A stretch of 64,000 bases of DNA from an uncultured Kangiella sp. (GTDB lineage Bacteria > Pseudomonadota > Gammaproteobacteria > Enterobacterales > Kangiellaceae), in NCBI GenBank assembly GCA_947498625.1, contig CANMKR010000001.1, positions 550,090-614,089 of the forward strand, written 5' to 3'. The notes beneath the pieces are model-generated. The model saw only the letters and a list, made by a program, of their open reading frames with translations. It did no database searches and had not been told where the DNA came from. The translations under genes and the position numbers were made by a program. Numbering within the stretch: position 1 is the stretch's first letter; each line of letters opens with the position of its first letter. This document shows positions 1 through 9,790 of the stretch, piece after piece.

Positions 1-818
1 GCTAATACGCGTACTGGAACAACTTTTGCACCAAAGGCAACACCAGCAACACCAGTGTTATTATTGGTTACAGCGGCAACCGTACCTGCTACGTGAGTAC
101 CGTGCCAGCTTGAGTTGCTTGCTTGACTTCCTTGATAACATTCGTTCGCAGTTGCTACCCAATCGCCTTCATCTTCAGCATTTGAGTCACGGCCATTACC
201 GTCACGAGCTGAGGCTGAGTTAGATACGAAGTCATAACCGCCAATAATGTTGGCTGCTAAATCAGCGTGTGGGCGATAGCCAGTATCAAGTACTGCTACG
301 CGAACACCTGAGCCATTAGTGATATCCCATGCTGCTGGCGCATTAATACCGCCAGTGGCGTCAGAGTAGTGCCACTGAACACCGTAATGAGTATCGTTAG
401 GAGTTAATAGAGCGTACATTGGAAGGTTGAGACTGACGTCTAATGTAGGATCAGATGCCATCAATTCATTTGCCATGCGTCTTAGTTCTGAAACTGGCTT
501 CATTCCATTATCAAAATCTAATACTTGCGCACCGTTAAACATAAAACGTTTATGTTTGGCTTTCGAGCCTAAAACAGCACTGAGCTTTTCTACCGCATTG
601 CTGCTTGCCATTGATTGCATAGCTTTTGAATTTGCTTGAACACCTGACTTTTTAATGATTAAGCCAAATCCCATTTCTTTTTTTGCTTTAATGGCATTAA
701 TTCTATCGTTAATTTGGTTTTCGAAATTTCTTTCTTCTTGATTTGCAATGGCAGAAGTTGCTGCTAATGCGCAAGATACAGCCAAAGGCGCTATAGCCTT
801 ATTAAAAGGTTTTTTCAT
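1..818 (-). CDS. Secreted subtilisin-like serine protease (peptidase S8), N-terminal part
   Basis: The gene reads leftward and runs off the window, so only about 272 N-terminal residues are visible. It begins MKKPFNKAIAPLAVSC and continues through a hydrophobic stretch ending in a SAIA-type signal peptidase site, then a pro-region of roughly 120 residues. The catalytic domain shows the S8 Asp motif (AVLDTGYRPHADL, D178) and the His motif (HGTHVAGTVAA, H239); the catalytic Ser would lie outside the window. The ATG is preceded by AGGAG at 7-8 nt spacing. These motifs make an exported subtilase almost certain. Whether it carries a C-terminal PPC or P domain, as many marine alkaline proteases do, cannot be seen. 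It appears to be a single-gene unit with its own upstream region at 819-1080. Confidence 0.93.
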   Translation of the reverse strand, partial: MKKPFNKAIAPLAVSCALAATSAIANQEERNFENQINDRINAIKAKKEMGFGLIIKKSGVQANSKAMQSMASSNAVEKLSAVLGSKAKHKRFMFNGAQVLDFDNGMKPVSELRRMANELMASDPTLDVSLNLPMYALLTPNDTHYGVQWHYSDATGGINAPAAWDITNGSGVRVAVLDTGYRPHADLAANIIGGYDFVSNSASARDGNGRDSNAEDEGDWVATANECYQGSQASNSSWHGTHVAGTVAAVTNNNTGVAGVAFGAKVVPVRVL

Positions 819-1080
819 GTTATTAACTCCTAAGATTTAGAGACTACCCCGAGGCGAATGCCTCAAATCACATACCCACTTATTCTTGCACTTATATAAT
901 TTAGTTGTGCTTATCTTGTGTTTTGAAATGCGACTGATGGAATATACAGCACCACCAGTTACAAAGTGTGAGCCGCGTCACGTTTATACAATTAGTGACA
1001 AATATAGCTAACAGTTTTTCGCTAAAGGATTAGAAAAAATAATGAATGATATAAAAAATATACAGTTTCTGAAGTAAGGA

Positions 1081-1374
1081 TTATAAAAATTCAAGAGCAA
1101 TAATAGTGTCTTCTATACGAATCACCTTCATTTCATGCAGTACCATTTTTGACTGCTCTTCACCTAGGATGCCGTCAATGTGGACTTTAACCACTTCGCC
1201 TTCGTCCAGATTTGCTCCTTCTTTGTTTCGAACCAATACCCCTCCCTCTGATATATCCAAACTTTCGGATAAGAACACTTGCGAGTTTTGCTGACGAATA
1301 GCAACGGGTAGATTAATGTTGACTCGATTAAAGCGACGGGCATTGTCGGTGGTGGTTTCTGGTGCTGAGCTCAT
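1081..1374 (-). CDS. PilZ domain protein (predicted c-di-GMP binding)
   Basis: This 97-residue protein is essentially one PilZ domain. The RxxxR motif is present near the N-terminus (R13-R17 within ARRFNRV), and the D/NxSxxG motif appears as DISEGG at residues 41-46. Both motifs are the known c-di-GMP contacts of the family, so it should bind c-di-GMP, probably as a small cytoplasmic adaptor. It has no transmembrane segment and no second domain. It stands between the protease gene and rsmA on the same strand, separated from rsmA by about 110 nt. The biological output (motility, adhesion, secretion) cannot be read from the sequence. Confidence 0.88.
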   Translation of the reverse strand: MSSAPETTTDNARRFNRVNINLPVAIRQQNSQVFLSESLDISEGGVLVRNKEGANLDEGEVVKVHIDGILGEEQSKMVLHEMKVIRIEDTIIALEFL

Positions 1375-1485
1375 GCGATTTCCTTTCTTAATAATTCCTA
1401 TAGGGCACTAGTAAAGCCGATATTGAATGTTTCCAAGTAAAAATATAATAATTAGGACTTGAGATGTAAAGCATTTTAAAGGGCT

Positions 1486-2310
1486 TTAATGCTTGGCTAA
1501 CCAGTTCGCGATATTGACAAAGCTTGCAATGGGCAAAGTTTCCGGTCTAACCGACGGGTCAATAGATAAGCTTTCGAGCTGCTCTGAAGTCAGATATTTT
1601 TTTAAATTGTTACGAATAGTTTTGCGTCTTTGATTAAAGCTAGCTGTAACAATTTCAGCTAACAACTTAGTATCGGTAGCAGTTAAAAGAGATTCGGTTC
1701 TTGGGCTCAACTTGATGATGGCTGAATCCACTTTAGGCGCGGGTTGAAAAGCTCCTGGTGGCACGGTAAAGAGCATTTCTGTTTCACAGTAGTATTGAGT
1801 CATAACGCTCAAACGACCATATGCCTTGCTGTTGGGCGTTGCACAAATCCTTTCAACCACTTCTTTTTGCAACATAAAATACATGTCTTTTATATCGGCA
1901 CGGAAGCTTAATAAGTGGAAAATCAGTGGCGTCGAAATGTTGTAGGGTAAATTACCAACGATTCTAAGTTTAGTGTTGCTGACGGTAGCATCTTTCTGAG
2001 CTATTGATGAAAAGTCGAACTTTAAGGCATCACTATGATGAATTTTCAAGTTATTTGCAGTGGCGAACTTGTCCTCAAGTCTTGGGATTAAATCTTTATC
2101 TAATTCGACTAGAGCTAGCTGTTTAACTTGAGAGACCAGTAATTCGGTGATTGCACCCAAACCAGGACCAATCTCAACCATTGAGTCGTTGTCAGTGGGA
2201 GCAATAGAGTCAACTATTCGGTTAATGTAAAAACTGTCGGATAGAAAGTTTTGACCGAAGCGTTTACGCGCTTGATGGCCTTGGACGATGGAAGAGTTTT
2301 TTTTAGCCAT
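1486..2310 (-). CDS. rsmA: 16S rRNA dimethyladenosine transferase RsmA (KsgA)
   Basis: RsmA transfers four methyl groups from S-adenosylmethionine to two adjacent adenosines in the 3'-terminal helix 45 of 16S rRNA (A1518/A1519 in E. coli numbering) during late 30S assembly. The 274-residue length is normal for the family. The SAM-binding motif EIGPGLG is at residues 46-52 and the catalytic NLPY motif at 120-123; the C-terminal helical domain (SFNQRRKTIRNNLKK) is intact. It follows pdxA with a 14-nt gap on the same strand, so it is probably the distal gene of lptD-surA-pdxA-rsmA, an order conserved in enterobacteria and pseudomonads. Confidence 0.98.
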   Translation of the reverse strand: MAKKNSSIVQGHQARKRFGQNFLSDSFYINRIVDSIAPTDNDSMVEIGPGLGAITELLVSQVKQLALVELDKDLIPRLEDKFATANNLKIHHSDALKFDFSSIAQKDATVSNTKLRIVGNLPYNISTPLIFHLLSFRADIKDMYFMLQKEVVERICATPNSKAYGRLSVMTQYYCETEMLFTVPPGAFQPAPKVDSAIIKLSPRTESLLTATDTKLLAEIVTASFNQRRKTIRNNLKKYLTSEQLESLSIDPSVRPETLPIASFVNIANWLAKH

Positions 2311-2324
2311 AAATTCTTTGGGTG

Positions 2325-3344
2325 CTATGAACTGCGAGCGTTAATTAAATCCAGAGTTACTTCGAGAGCATATTCCAAGCTGCCTAAGGATGCTAGATTT
2401 TGACCGGCAATATCTAAACCGGTGCCATGATCCACTGAGGTGCGAATGAAGGGCAGGCCTAGTGTAATATTAGCAGCGTTGCCAAACCCTTTAAACTTTA
2501 ATACAGGTAGCCCTTGATCGTGGTACATAGCTAAAACCGCATCAACCTGATTTAAAAGTTTAGGCGAAAATGCAGTATCTGCAGGAACTGGACCAATTAG
2601 CTCACTACGAATGGAGTTGTTTAAATTTTCTAAAACGGGCTCAATAATATCCAACTCCTCTTGACCCAATAAGCCAGATTCACCGGCATGAGGGTTTAAG
2701 CCCAACACCAATATTTTGGGTTCCTTGATGCCGAACTTACTTTGTAATTCTTGATCTAGGATATTAATAACCTGAGTTAATTTAGCCTCAGTAATGGCTT
2801 CTGCAACATCCTTTAAAGGTAGATGGGTAGTCACTAATGCAACTCTTAAGCCTTCGGTAGCTAGCATCATTACCACCTGATCCACATTGGCTTTTTGGGC
2901 AAAATATTCGGTATGGCCAGAAAAGTAGAATTCGCTGGATGTTTCTGTAAATGCTTGGTTAAGAATAGCTTTGTGTACAGGCGCAGTTAAAATAGCATCA
3001 ACGGTATTGTCCTGCGCCATTTGCGCAGCGGTAGCTAGAGTGTCGATAACATAGCTGCTGTTTGCCGAATTTAATTTACCAGCAATGCTAGCTTCAGCCA
3101 ACGAATGATGAATAATATATAGTTGGCCTTTTGCTAATGATTGTTCGTTGTTAGGAGGATTCTTAATATTATAATCTATTAACTCGAGCGGTAGCTTTAA
3201 ATCCTCTGCAGTCCGAATCAAAAGATCGCGATCGGCAGCTACAATTAAATGCGCGTTTAGAGGTTTTTGAGCTAGCTTGACTACTAGTTCAGGACCAATT
3301 CCCGCTGGCTCGCCAGCGGTGATTAAAATTTTAGCAAGAGCCAT
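2325..3344 (-). CDS. pdxA: 4-hydroxythreonine-4-phosphate dehydrogenase PdxA
   Basis: PdxA oxidises 4-phosphohydroxy-L-threonine with NAD to the unstable ketone that PdxJ condenses to pyridoxine 5'-phosphate (DXP-dependent vitamin B6 pathway). The 339-residue protein has the family's divalent-metal histidines at H174, H219 (LNPHAGE) and H275 (MYHDQG), spaced almost exactly as in the E. coli enzyme, and the substrate-binding His-Thr pair at 144-145 (GHTEYF). Only 4 nt separate it from the upstream surA stop, so the two are co-transcribed and probably translationally linked. Nothing is missing or truncated. Confidence 0.98.
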   Translation of the reverse strand: MALAKILITAGEPAGIGPELVVKLAQKPLNAHLIVAADRDLLIRTAEDLKLPLELIDYNIKNPPNNEQSLAKGQLYIIHHSLAEASIAGKLNSANSSYVIDTLATAAQMAQDNTVDAILTAPVHKAILNQAFTETSSEFYFSGHTEYFAQKANVDQVVMMLATEGLRVALVTTHLPLKDVAEAITEAKLTQVINILDQELQSKFGIKEPKILVLGLNPHAGESGLLGQEELDIIEPVLENLNNSIRSELIGPVPADTAFSPKLLNQVDAVLAMYHDQGLPVLKFKGFGNAANITLGLPFIRTSVDHGTGLDIAGQNLASLGSLEYALEVTLDLINARSS

Positions 3345-3348
3345 TAAA

Positions 3349-4635
3349 TTAGCTTTGCTCTTCTACCACTTTTTTGACGTAGGCTTCATCGCGAATTTCA
3401 CGTAACCAAGCTTCCGCTTCTTCGTTAAATTTACGTTGACGCAAAACTTGTGCGGCTTGATTACGCTTCATTTCAGAAGTTTGATCTTCTTGACGCTCGC
3501 CAAGCAATTGAACAATATGCCAGCCAAAGCTGCTTTTAAAAGGTTGGCTAATTTCATTAACAGAAAGTTGCTCTAGCTGTTCTTTGAAAATTGGGTCATA
3601 AATACTTGGACTTTGCCAACCTAGCTCACCACCAATATTGGCAGAACCAGGATCTTTAGAATATCTTTTTGCAACATCAGCAAATTCTTTTTCACCATTC
3701 ATGATTTGCTCGCGAACACTGCTCAATAAAGTTTGAGCATCTTCTTCACTAGTAATAACATCCGGTTGAATCAAAATATGACGAGAATTAATTTGATAAA
3801 CCATATGCTGTTCTTCGCCGCGTTTATCAAGTAATTTTAAAATATGAAAGCCTGACGGCGAGCGAATAACGCTTGATGTGGCGCCTTTATCCATGTAGTA
3901 AACTACGTCTGAAAATAATGTCGGCATAGAATCTTCTGTGTGCCAACCAAAGTCGCCACCCGATTGTGCATTAGGGCCATCGGAATTGTTTGCGGCAATA
4001 ATGGAAAAGTCACTTCCACTTTCAACTTGTTTGCGCAAATCATTGGCTTTATCTTGATAGAATTTAACGGTTTTTTCGTCAGAATCTTCTGGTACTTGAA
4101 TTAAAATATGACCTAAACGATATTCGATACGTTTTTGTGAGTCGATGGTTTGAATAATCGACTCAATTTCTTTTTCACTGATTTGAATGCGTTGGTTAAC
4201 AAACCCGTCGCGAACACGATTCACCATAATTTCATTACGAAGATCACTTAAGAAAATTTCATAACCTATGCCATCGGCCGCAAGTTTTAAGCGGAACTCA
4301 GGAAGGCTCATACCGTTTTGCTGTGCGATTTGACCTGCAAAATGCTGCAATTCCGCATCGCTAATTTGTACTCCAGCACGTGCAGCCATTTGCAATTGGA
4401 TATTTTCTAAAATAAGCGCATCTAGCACTTCTTTTTCTAACACTGAATCAGCTGGCATGGCTGTGCCACGAGCTCTTATTTGGCTTTTTATTTGTGCCAT
4501 TTTTCGCTCAAGTTCAGATTGCAGAACTACGTCTTCTTCTACTTGTGCGACTACTTTATCGATAGTTTGGGCTTGGCTAGTTGTAGTTGATAAAAATGCT
4601 ATACCAGCAATGCCTAATAATTGTACTAATTTCAT
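3349..4635 (-). CDS. surA: Periplasmic chaperone/peptidyl-prolyl isomerase SurA
   Basis: SurA escorts unfolded outer-membrane proteins, including LptD, across the periplasm to the Bam complex. The 428-residue protein has a cleavable signal peptide (MKLVQLLGIAGIAF..., cleavage expected near SQA-Q at about residue 23), a SurA N-terminal chaperone domain to about residue 165, then two parvulin (PpiC) domains starting near residue 170 (YRLGHILIQ) and 283 (NSRHILIQ), each with the GGDFGW or GGELGW signature, and a C-terminal helix. It lies 18 nt downstream of lptD. The partnership of lptD and surA in one operon is the usual gammaproteobacterial arrangement. Confidence 0.98.
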   Translation of the reverse strand: MKLVQLLGIAGIAFLSTTTSQAQTIDKVVAQVEEDVVLQSELERKMAQIKSQIRARGTAMPADSVLEKEVLDALILENIQLQMAARAGVQISDAELQHFAGQIAQQNGMSLPEFRLKLAADGIGYEIFLSDLRNEIMVNRVRDGFVNQRIQISEKEIESIIQTIDSQKRIEYRLGHILIQVPEDSDEKTVKFYQDKANDLRKQVESGSDFSIIAANNSDGPNAQSGGDFGWHTEDSMPTLFSDVVYYMDKGATSSVIRSPSGFHILKLLDKRGEEQHMVYQINSRHILIQPDVITSEEDAQTLLSSVREQIMNGEKEFADVAKRYSKDPGSANIGGELGWQSPSIYDPIFKEQLEQLSVNEISQPFKSSFGWHIVQLLGERQEDQTSEMKRNQAAQVLRQRKFNEEAEAWLREIRDEAYVKKVVEEQS

Positions 4636-4653
4636 ATATAACTCAAATGTTGT

Positions 4654-7008
4654 TTATTTACCGAGTCTATCTCGATAACCGTAAATGCTTTCTTCAAGGA
4701 ACTGGGTTGTGCTTCCGCGCAAACTCCCGATGCCTTTTAAGACAAACTGGACGAAGAAGCCCGAGTTGTGTAAATCACCTTGATTGGTTAGTAATTGACC
4801 TTGGCTGTCGAGTTGAATATTTAAATAGCGACGGTTAACCAATCTAACCGCCCAACAGCAAGATTCATATTCTAGACCAAAAAAAGATTCATTGGTTCTA
4901 TTTTGTGATAAATCTCTGCTATATCGACCTAAAACACTCCAATTTTCTTTAATTGGCCATGAAAAAGCGACTTCGGCTTCTTCTATCCGTCGGTCAAAGT
5001 TGCGCCTGAAGCGATGACCAACATTAATTATATGGTTATCTTGGGGCTCATAATGCAATAAAAAAGAGCCGCTGGTAGTTAAATCTTGTTGATCGTCCCA
5101 GTCAATGGCAGCTTTAAGCTCTAAGGTATCTGACCAGCGCCAATTCAATTCTGCTAATAACCCCGATTGTCTAAAGGTATCGTGCTCAGTCGAATCATCT
5201 AGCTGGACTTTTCTGTCAATCAAATAAGCGATTCGGCCAAGAGTAAAGGCTGCTCGCTCTTTACCGGTGTCATCAATTAAGCGGCTAGTGACGGCGGCGC
5301 TAATTTGATTGGCATCACCGATGCGGTCAATGCCGGCAAAACGGTTACGCGTAAAAAGTTGGGTGAAGTTAAAAGTCGGTAGGCTGGTATCAAATAAGCC
5401 TATACCCGTTTGATCTTCGAATGGAGTGTAAAGATAGTAAGCTCGTGGCTCGAATGTGTGGGTATAATCATTGCCGCCGATATTCCAATTACGCTCAAAA
5501 AACAAACCGCTATCAAGTGAAACCGTGGGTAACGCCCGATCAAAGGTCTGCCTATTACCATTTAAATCCGTTTGTTGGTATTGGGTTAAGCCATAGCTAA
5601 ATTGAGGTCGGATAAAGCCATATAGGCGCTCAAAATTCCAACCGACTGTTGGTTCTAAATGATAACGGTGAGCACTTTCAATTTGGGTTGGGTCTTCGTG
5701 CTCAAAACGAGTTGCTTCACTTTGAATCGTAGCGTAGTAACCATCACCAGTGAAATAGCGAGACGCGGATATTTTAGGCGCAATTTTAAAGCGACTACTG
5801 GCAGTATTTAATAGCTGCCAATCTTGGTATTGAACTTTGAAATTCCAATCTTGGGTTAAGTATTGCAGGTATAAATTCTGCGATAAGCTGGCTTGATTAG
5901 AATTATTTACGCCGCCACCAAAATCTTGGAAATAAGCATCGTCACTGACTTTTTCAGCATCAATGGCGGCGCTCCAAGCATCACTGAATTGGTTGTTATG
6001 CTTAACTTGATAGGCCCAGCGTTTAGAGTCAATATCAGGGTTTTCTGCTGCTAAATCATCACTGGGTAAATATTCAAAACTAACTTGCCCTGCGTAGTTG
6101 GGTTGTAAATAACGAAATTCAGAGCCAAGGCTGGCGCCACGTTTGCTCATGTAGCGAGGCGTTAAAGTAAGATCATAATTAGGCGCAAGGTTAAAATAAT
6201 AAGGCGCGCTTATATCGGCACCATTACGACTAGAATTACTAAAGGATGGCGGTAAGAGTCCAGTCTTACGTCGATCATCAACCGGGAAAGTAATGTAAGG
6301 CAGGTAAAAGACCGGGATATCGGCTATCTTGACCACACTGCCATAGGCTTCTCCCCAACCTGATTCCTTGTTAATCACGATTTTATCGGATTCAAATGCC
6401 CAGCTTCGTTGATCTTGAGGGCAGGTGGAAAAATCTGAATTATATAAAGTTAACTCTTGTTTGTTATCAATAGTGATTTGTTCCGCGGAACCATTACCGT
6501 TATTGCTATAAAGATAAAACTGGGTGTTGTCTATTTGACTCGACCCCGTCGATTCTTGATAAGCCATGCTATCGGCACTGACGATAAGTTCAGGGCTGGA
6601 AAAAGTTAACTGTCCTTCAGTTCGATAACTTTTACTCGAATTATCAGCAATTAACTTATCAGCTTTAATTAACTGCTGGCCCTGTTTAATGATGACATTG
6701 CCTTCTAAATAAGCTTTATTAGCTTCCGAATAGGCGCTATCTGACCAAGCTCGAATTAAATTATCAGCTTCTAATTGCGAATCTTCAAAAGGGTTTTGTA
6801 TGGTTGAGGTTGAAGTCAGAGGCTTAGGCGCGGTGCGGCAAGATTTAAACTCGGGAAACTCTATTGTATTGCTAACTTCTTTGTTTAATATTGAAGAGGA
6901 TAATTTATCTTGCTGTTCAGTATCAGCCGCAATAGCGCTATTCATTACCACCAAGTTAGAGCAGCAGACGAGTAGGCCCGCCATTGGAATAAGCCCAAAG
7001 CGTTTCAT
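4654..7008 (-). CDS. lptD: LPS-assembly outer membrane protein LptD
   Basis: LptD is the beta-barrel that, plugged by the lipoprotein LptE, inserts lipopolysaccharide into the outer leaflet. I place the start at 7008 (MKRFGLIPMAGLL...), because this gives a typical signal peptide ending NSAIA-A; an in-frame ATG at 7074 would prepend 22 basic residues before the signal and lacks a ribosome site. The mature part shows the OstA/LptA-like N-terminal jellyroll, the conserved segment around DIPVFYLPYITFPVDDRRKTG, and the barrel to the C-terminus. The cysteines that form LptD's inter-domain disulfides are present: C57 near the N-terminus and the adjacent pair in YESCCWAVR. Length (about 784 residues) is normal. 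Confidence 0.97.
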   Translation of the reverse strand: MKRFGLIPMAGLLVCCSNLVVMNSAIAADTEQQDKLSSSILNKEVSNTIEFPEFKSCRTAPKPLTSTSTIQNPFEDSQLEADNLIRAWSDSAYSEANKAYLEGNVIIKQGQQLIKADKLIADNSSKSYRTEGQLTFSSPELIVSADSMAYQESTGSSQIDNTQFYLYSNNGNGSAEQITIDNKQELTLYNSDFSTCPQDQRSWAFESDKIVINKESGWGEAYGSVVKIADIPVFYLPYITFPVDDRRKTGLLPPSFSNSSRNGADISAPYYFNLAPNYDLTLTPRYMSKRGASLGSEFRYLQPNYAGQVSFEYLPSDDLAAENPDIDSKRWAYQVKHNNQFSDAWSAAIDAEKVSDDAYFQDFGGGVNNSNQASLSQNLYLQYLTQDWNFKVQYQDWQLLNTASSRFKIAPKISASRYFTGDGYYATIQSEATRFEHEDPTQIESAHRYHLEPTVGWNFERLYGFIRPQFSYGLTQYQQTDLNGNRQTFDRALPTVSLDSGLFFERNWNIGGNDYTHTFEPRAYYLYTPFEDQTGIGLFDTSLPTFNFTQLFTRNRFAGIDRIGDANQISAAVTSRLIDDTGKERAAFTLGRIAYLIDRKVQLDDSTEHDTFRQSGLLAELNWRWSDTLELKAAIDWDDQQDLTTSGSFLLHYEPQDNHIINVGHRFRRNFDRRIEEAEVAFSWPIKENWSVLGRYSRDLSQNRTNESFFGLEYESCCWAVRLVNRRYLNIQLDSQGQLLTNQGDLHNSGFFVQFVLKGIGSLRGSTTQFLEESIYGYRDRLGK

Positions 7009-7228
7009 CGAATTTCCACACTGGATTTTTTTCGGAAAAAAAGGTTTTACCCTAAAGGCTTTCTTGATTACCATTTAATCGTTATTATCCGAGCCAAACT
7101 AAACATTTTTAAAGATGCCTAATGATAAACCTTAAAGACTAAGATTGAAAATTTAATAGGTAACAAATCCTTATTCTTTTACATCCGCAGATGGCTAAAG
7201 ATATTAAGGTATTCACTAAGAGAAAATC

Positions 7229-8206
7229 ATGAATAGAGAAACTTTGCTTAAAAATTGGTCAATGCAACAGTTGGGGCTTAGTCAAGCTAACTGGAGCATG
7301 GTTTCTGGTGATGCCAGTTTTCGACGTTATTTTAGGTTACAAGACTCCAAGCAAAGCTGGATTTGTGTGGATGCGCCACCTGAGCATGAAAACTCTGAGC
7401 AATTTATAAAAGTCGCTAGCATGTTAAATAAGGTCAATGCACCAAAAGTCTTAGCTAGCGATTTAGAGCAAGGTTTCATGTTGCTGACAGATTTGGGCGA
7501 TCGACTGTATTTACCTTTATTAAATGATGAATCTGCTGATAACTTATATAAAAGAGCTATAGATTCGCTTATAGAAATGCAACGTATTGAGTCAGCAGAT
7601 CTATTGCCTGCTTACGATGAAAAGCTGCTGAATATTGAGATGGAATTATTTCGAGATTGGTTTCTGGCAGAACATTTACAGCTGGAACTATCGGCTGAAG
7701 AAAACTTCATGCTAGATCAATTGTTTAAATGGTTAACTGATAGTGCATTAGAGCAGCCGCAAGTATTCGTTCATCGTGATTACCATTCGCGCAATATCAT
7801 GCAAATAGATGACCAGCTGCCGGGCATTATCGATTTTCAAGATGCAGTGCATGGCTCCATTACTTATGATCTTTTATCCTTGCTACGAGATTGTTATATC
7901 GAATGGCCAGCGCATAGGGTGAATGATTGGGTGAATTATTTTATTGAGCAGTCGGATTGGGAATTGGATAAAGCTCAGTTTGAGCAATGGTTTGATTGGA
8001 TGGGTTTACAACGACATATCAAAGTGGCTGGAATTTTCGCTCGTCTAAATTATCGAGATGGCAAATCAGGCTACTTGAAAGATCTCCCTCTAACCCTCAA
8101 ATATATTGTTTATCAAGCGAAAAAATATCCGCAACTGGATGAGTTTAGCCAATGGATGCAGCAGAAAGTTTTGCCGAAAATGGACTCGCTTGCTCAAATT
8201 CAATAA
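7229..8206 (+). CDS. amgK: N-acetylmuramate/N-acetylglucosamine anomeric kinase AmgK
   Basis: AmgK phosphorylates MurNAc at the anomeric position, feeding recycled peptidoglycan sugar back to UDP-MurNAc while bypassing MurA, a route known from Pseudomonas and conferring intrinsic fosfomycin tolerance there. The 325-residue protein has the aminoglycoside-phosphotransferase fold: an N-lobe glycine/serine region (GDASFRRYFRL), the catalytic loop HRDYHSRN (H182, D184) and the metal-binding IDFQD. The ATG follows a GAGAAAATC leader. It is 15 nt upstream of murU and divergent from lptD, exactly the arrangement seen in pseudomonads, which makes AmgK more likely than a generic phosphotransferase. Confidence 0.93.
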   Translation: MNRETLLKNWSMQQLGLSQANWSMVSGDASFRRYFRLQDSKQSWICVDAPPEHENSEQFIKVASMLNKVNAPKVLASDLEQGFMLLTDLGDRLYLPLLNDESADNLYKRAIDSLIEMQRIESADLLPAYDEKLLNIEMELFRDWFLAEHLQLELSAEENFMLDQLFKWLTDSALEQPQVFVHRDYHSRNIMQIDDQLPGIIDFQDAVHGSITYDLLSLLRDCYIEWPAHRVNDWVNYFIEQSDWELDKAQFEQWFDWMGLQRHIKVAGIFARLNYRDGKSGYLKDLPLTLKYIVYQAKKYPQLDEFSQWMQQKVLPKMDSLAQIQ

Positions 8207-8221
8207 ATACCAAAGGTTCTG

Positions 8222-8965
8222 ATGAGCAATATTAAAAAAGCAATGATTTTAGCCGCAGGCAGAGGGGAGCGAATGCGACCTTTGACCGACAGCATGCCAA
8301 AGCCATTATTAAAGGTCGATGGCAAAGCTCTTATCGAGTACCACATCGAAGCGCTTAAAGATGCTGGAATTAAAGATATATTGATTAACACTTCTTGGCT
8401 CGGCGATATTATTCCAGAGTATTTAGGTGACGGCGGTTACTGGAAAGTAAACCTTACTTTTTCACATGAGGAAACCGCTTTAGAAACAGCCGGCGGTATT
8501 CGTCAAGCTTTGAACTTTTTTGGCGATGAGCCTTTCGTGGTGGTTAATGGTGATATCTGGACAGACTTTGATTACAGCATTTTGAATAAGCCAAAAGCTA
8601 AAGCGCATTTAGTTTTAGTGCCTAATCCTGAGCAGCATCCTAATGGAGATTTTGGTTTAGATAATGGTTCAGTATTGTCGCAAGCTGAAACCCAATATAC
8701 TTTTTCCGGTATTGGCGTTTATCAGCCAGAAATCTTCCAAGATTTAGAATTAAATTCGCCAGCGCCGTTAGCGCCAATTTTACGTAAACTAATGTCCGAG
8801 CAAGAAGTGACTGGACAATTATTTCAAGGTGAATGGCGTGACATAGGAACGCCAGAACGATTGGAAGCTTTAAATAAAGAGTTTTTGAAGCCCATGAAAA
8901 CCATTAATTTTGATTTCAAAAGTACTAATGATAAATCAGAGCCAGGTTCTGGAGAAAACAGTTAA
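8222..8965 (+). CDS. murU: N-acetylmuramate alpha-1-phosphate uridylyltransferase MurU
   Basis: MurU transfers UMP from UTP to MurNAc-1-phosphate produced by AmgK, giving UDP-MurNAc for peptidoglycan synthesis. The 247-residue protein opens with the nucleotidyltransferase signature AAGRGERMRPLT followed by PKPLL, and carries NGDIWTDFD for metal/nucleotide binding and a GEWRDIGTPERL C-terminal motif. It has no left-handed helix domain, which matches MurU rather than GlmU-type enzymes. The stop overlaps the djlA start as TAATG, so djlA is translationally coupled. The C-terminal 20 residues are polar and probably disordered. Confidence 0.93.
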   Translation: MSNIKKAMILAAGRGERMRPLTDSMPKPLLKVDGKALIEYHIEALKDAGIKDILINTSWLGDIIPEYLGDGGYWKVNLTFSHEETALETAGGIRQALNFFGDEPFVVVNGDIWTDFDYSILNKPKAKAHLVLVPNPEQHPNGDFGLDNGSVLSQAETQYTFSGIGVYQPEIFQDLELNSPAPLAPILRKLMSEQEVTGQLFQGEWRDIGTPERLEALNKEFLKPMKTINFDFKSTNDKSEPGSGENS

Positions 8966-9786
8966 TGGGTTGGGTTGGAAAATTAATTGGCGGTTTATTA
9001 GGCTTTATTTTTACCCGTGGTCCCATTGGTGCTTTGTTAGGAGCGTTAATAGGGCATCAATTTGATAAAAAGACTGCGGAGCAACAAGAACGTTTGGATC
9101 CGCAGGCCCAGCAGAAAATCCAAGCGGTTTTTTTCACTTCTACGTTTTCCATCATGGGGCATATTGCAAAAGCCGATGGTCGCGTTTCAGAACAAGAAAT
9201 CAAGCATGCAGAAAATGTCATGGCGCGGATGGGGCTGGATGTAGCGACTCGGAAAATTGCCATTGATCACTTCAAACAGGGCAAAGGCAGCGGCTTCGAT
9301 TTCGAAGGTGTGATGGTGCAATTTAAGCAAGTCGTTGGGCGCCAAAGAAATCTAATGCAAATGTTTTTAGAAATCCAAATCAGTATGGCTATGGCTGATG
9401 GCAAGGTGGATCCGATTGAACAAAATATTTTGCGCCAAATTGGCCAAAGGCTCGGTTTTGCAGGCTTTATTATTGATCAATTGATAAAAATGGCACAGGC
9501 AGCGCAAGGGTTCCATCAATATTCGCAACAGCAAGGTGGGCATAGAGCCGCGGGCCAAGCTGGTTATGGCGCTCCGAGTATTGAACAGGCTTATCAAGTG
9601 TTGGGTGTATCGGCCAGCGATGATAAAGCCACAGTGAAAAAAGCCTATAAACGCTTAATGTCTCAGCATCATCCTGATAAACTGGTTTCTAAAGGTTTGC
9701 CTGAGTCGATGATAAAAATCGCCACAGAAAAAACACAGGAAATTAAATCGGCTTATGAGCTTGTAGAGCGTCATAAGGGTTGGTAA
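8965..9786 (+). CDS. djlA: Membrane-anchored DnaK co-chaperone DjlA
   Basis: DjlA is an inner-membrane type III J-protein that stimulates DnaK ATPase activity and in enterobacteria affects envelope-stress and capsule signalling. The 273-residue protein has one glycine-rich N-terminal transmembrane segment (about residues 5-30), a central TerB-like helical domain (roughly 50-180, with paired ADGRVSEQE and ADGKVDPIE acidic motifs), a low-complexity Q/G linker, and a C-terminal J-domain with the HPD tripeptide at 236-238. Its ATG overlaps the murU TAA. The domain order matches E. coli DjlA, so the call is firm. Confidence 0.95.
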   Translation: MGWVGKLIGGLLGFIFTRGPIGALLGALIGHQFDKKTAEQQERLDPQAQQKIQAVFFTSTFSIMGHIAKADGRVSEQEIKHAENVMARMGLDVATRKIAIDHFKQGKGSGFDFEGVMVQFKQVVGRQRNLMQMFLEIQISMAMADGKVDPIEQNILRQIGQRLGFAGFIIDQLIKMAQAAQGFHQYSQQQGGHRAAGQAGYGAPSIEQAYQVLGVSASDDKATVKKAYKRLMSQHHPDKLVSKGLPESMIKIATEKTQEIKSAYELVERHKGW

Positions 9787-9790
9787 GTAT

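Noticed and set aside
427-639. 70-codon plus-strand ORF
   Set aside because: It lies antisense to the S8 protease gene, which has clear catalytic motifs.
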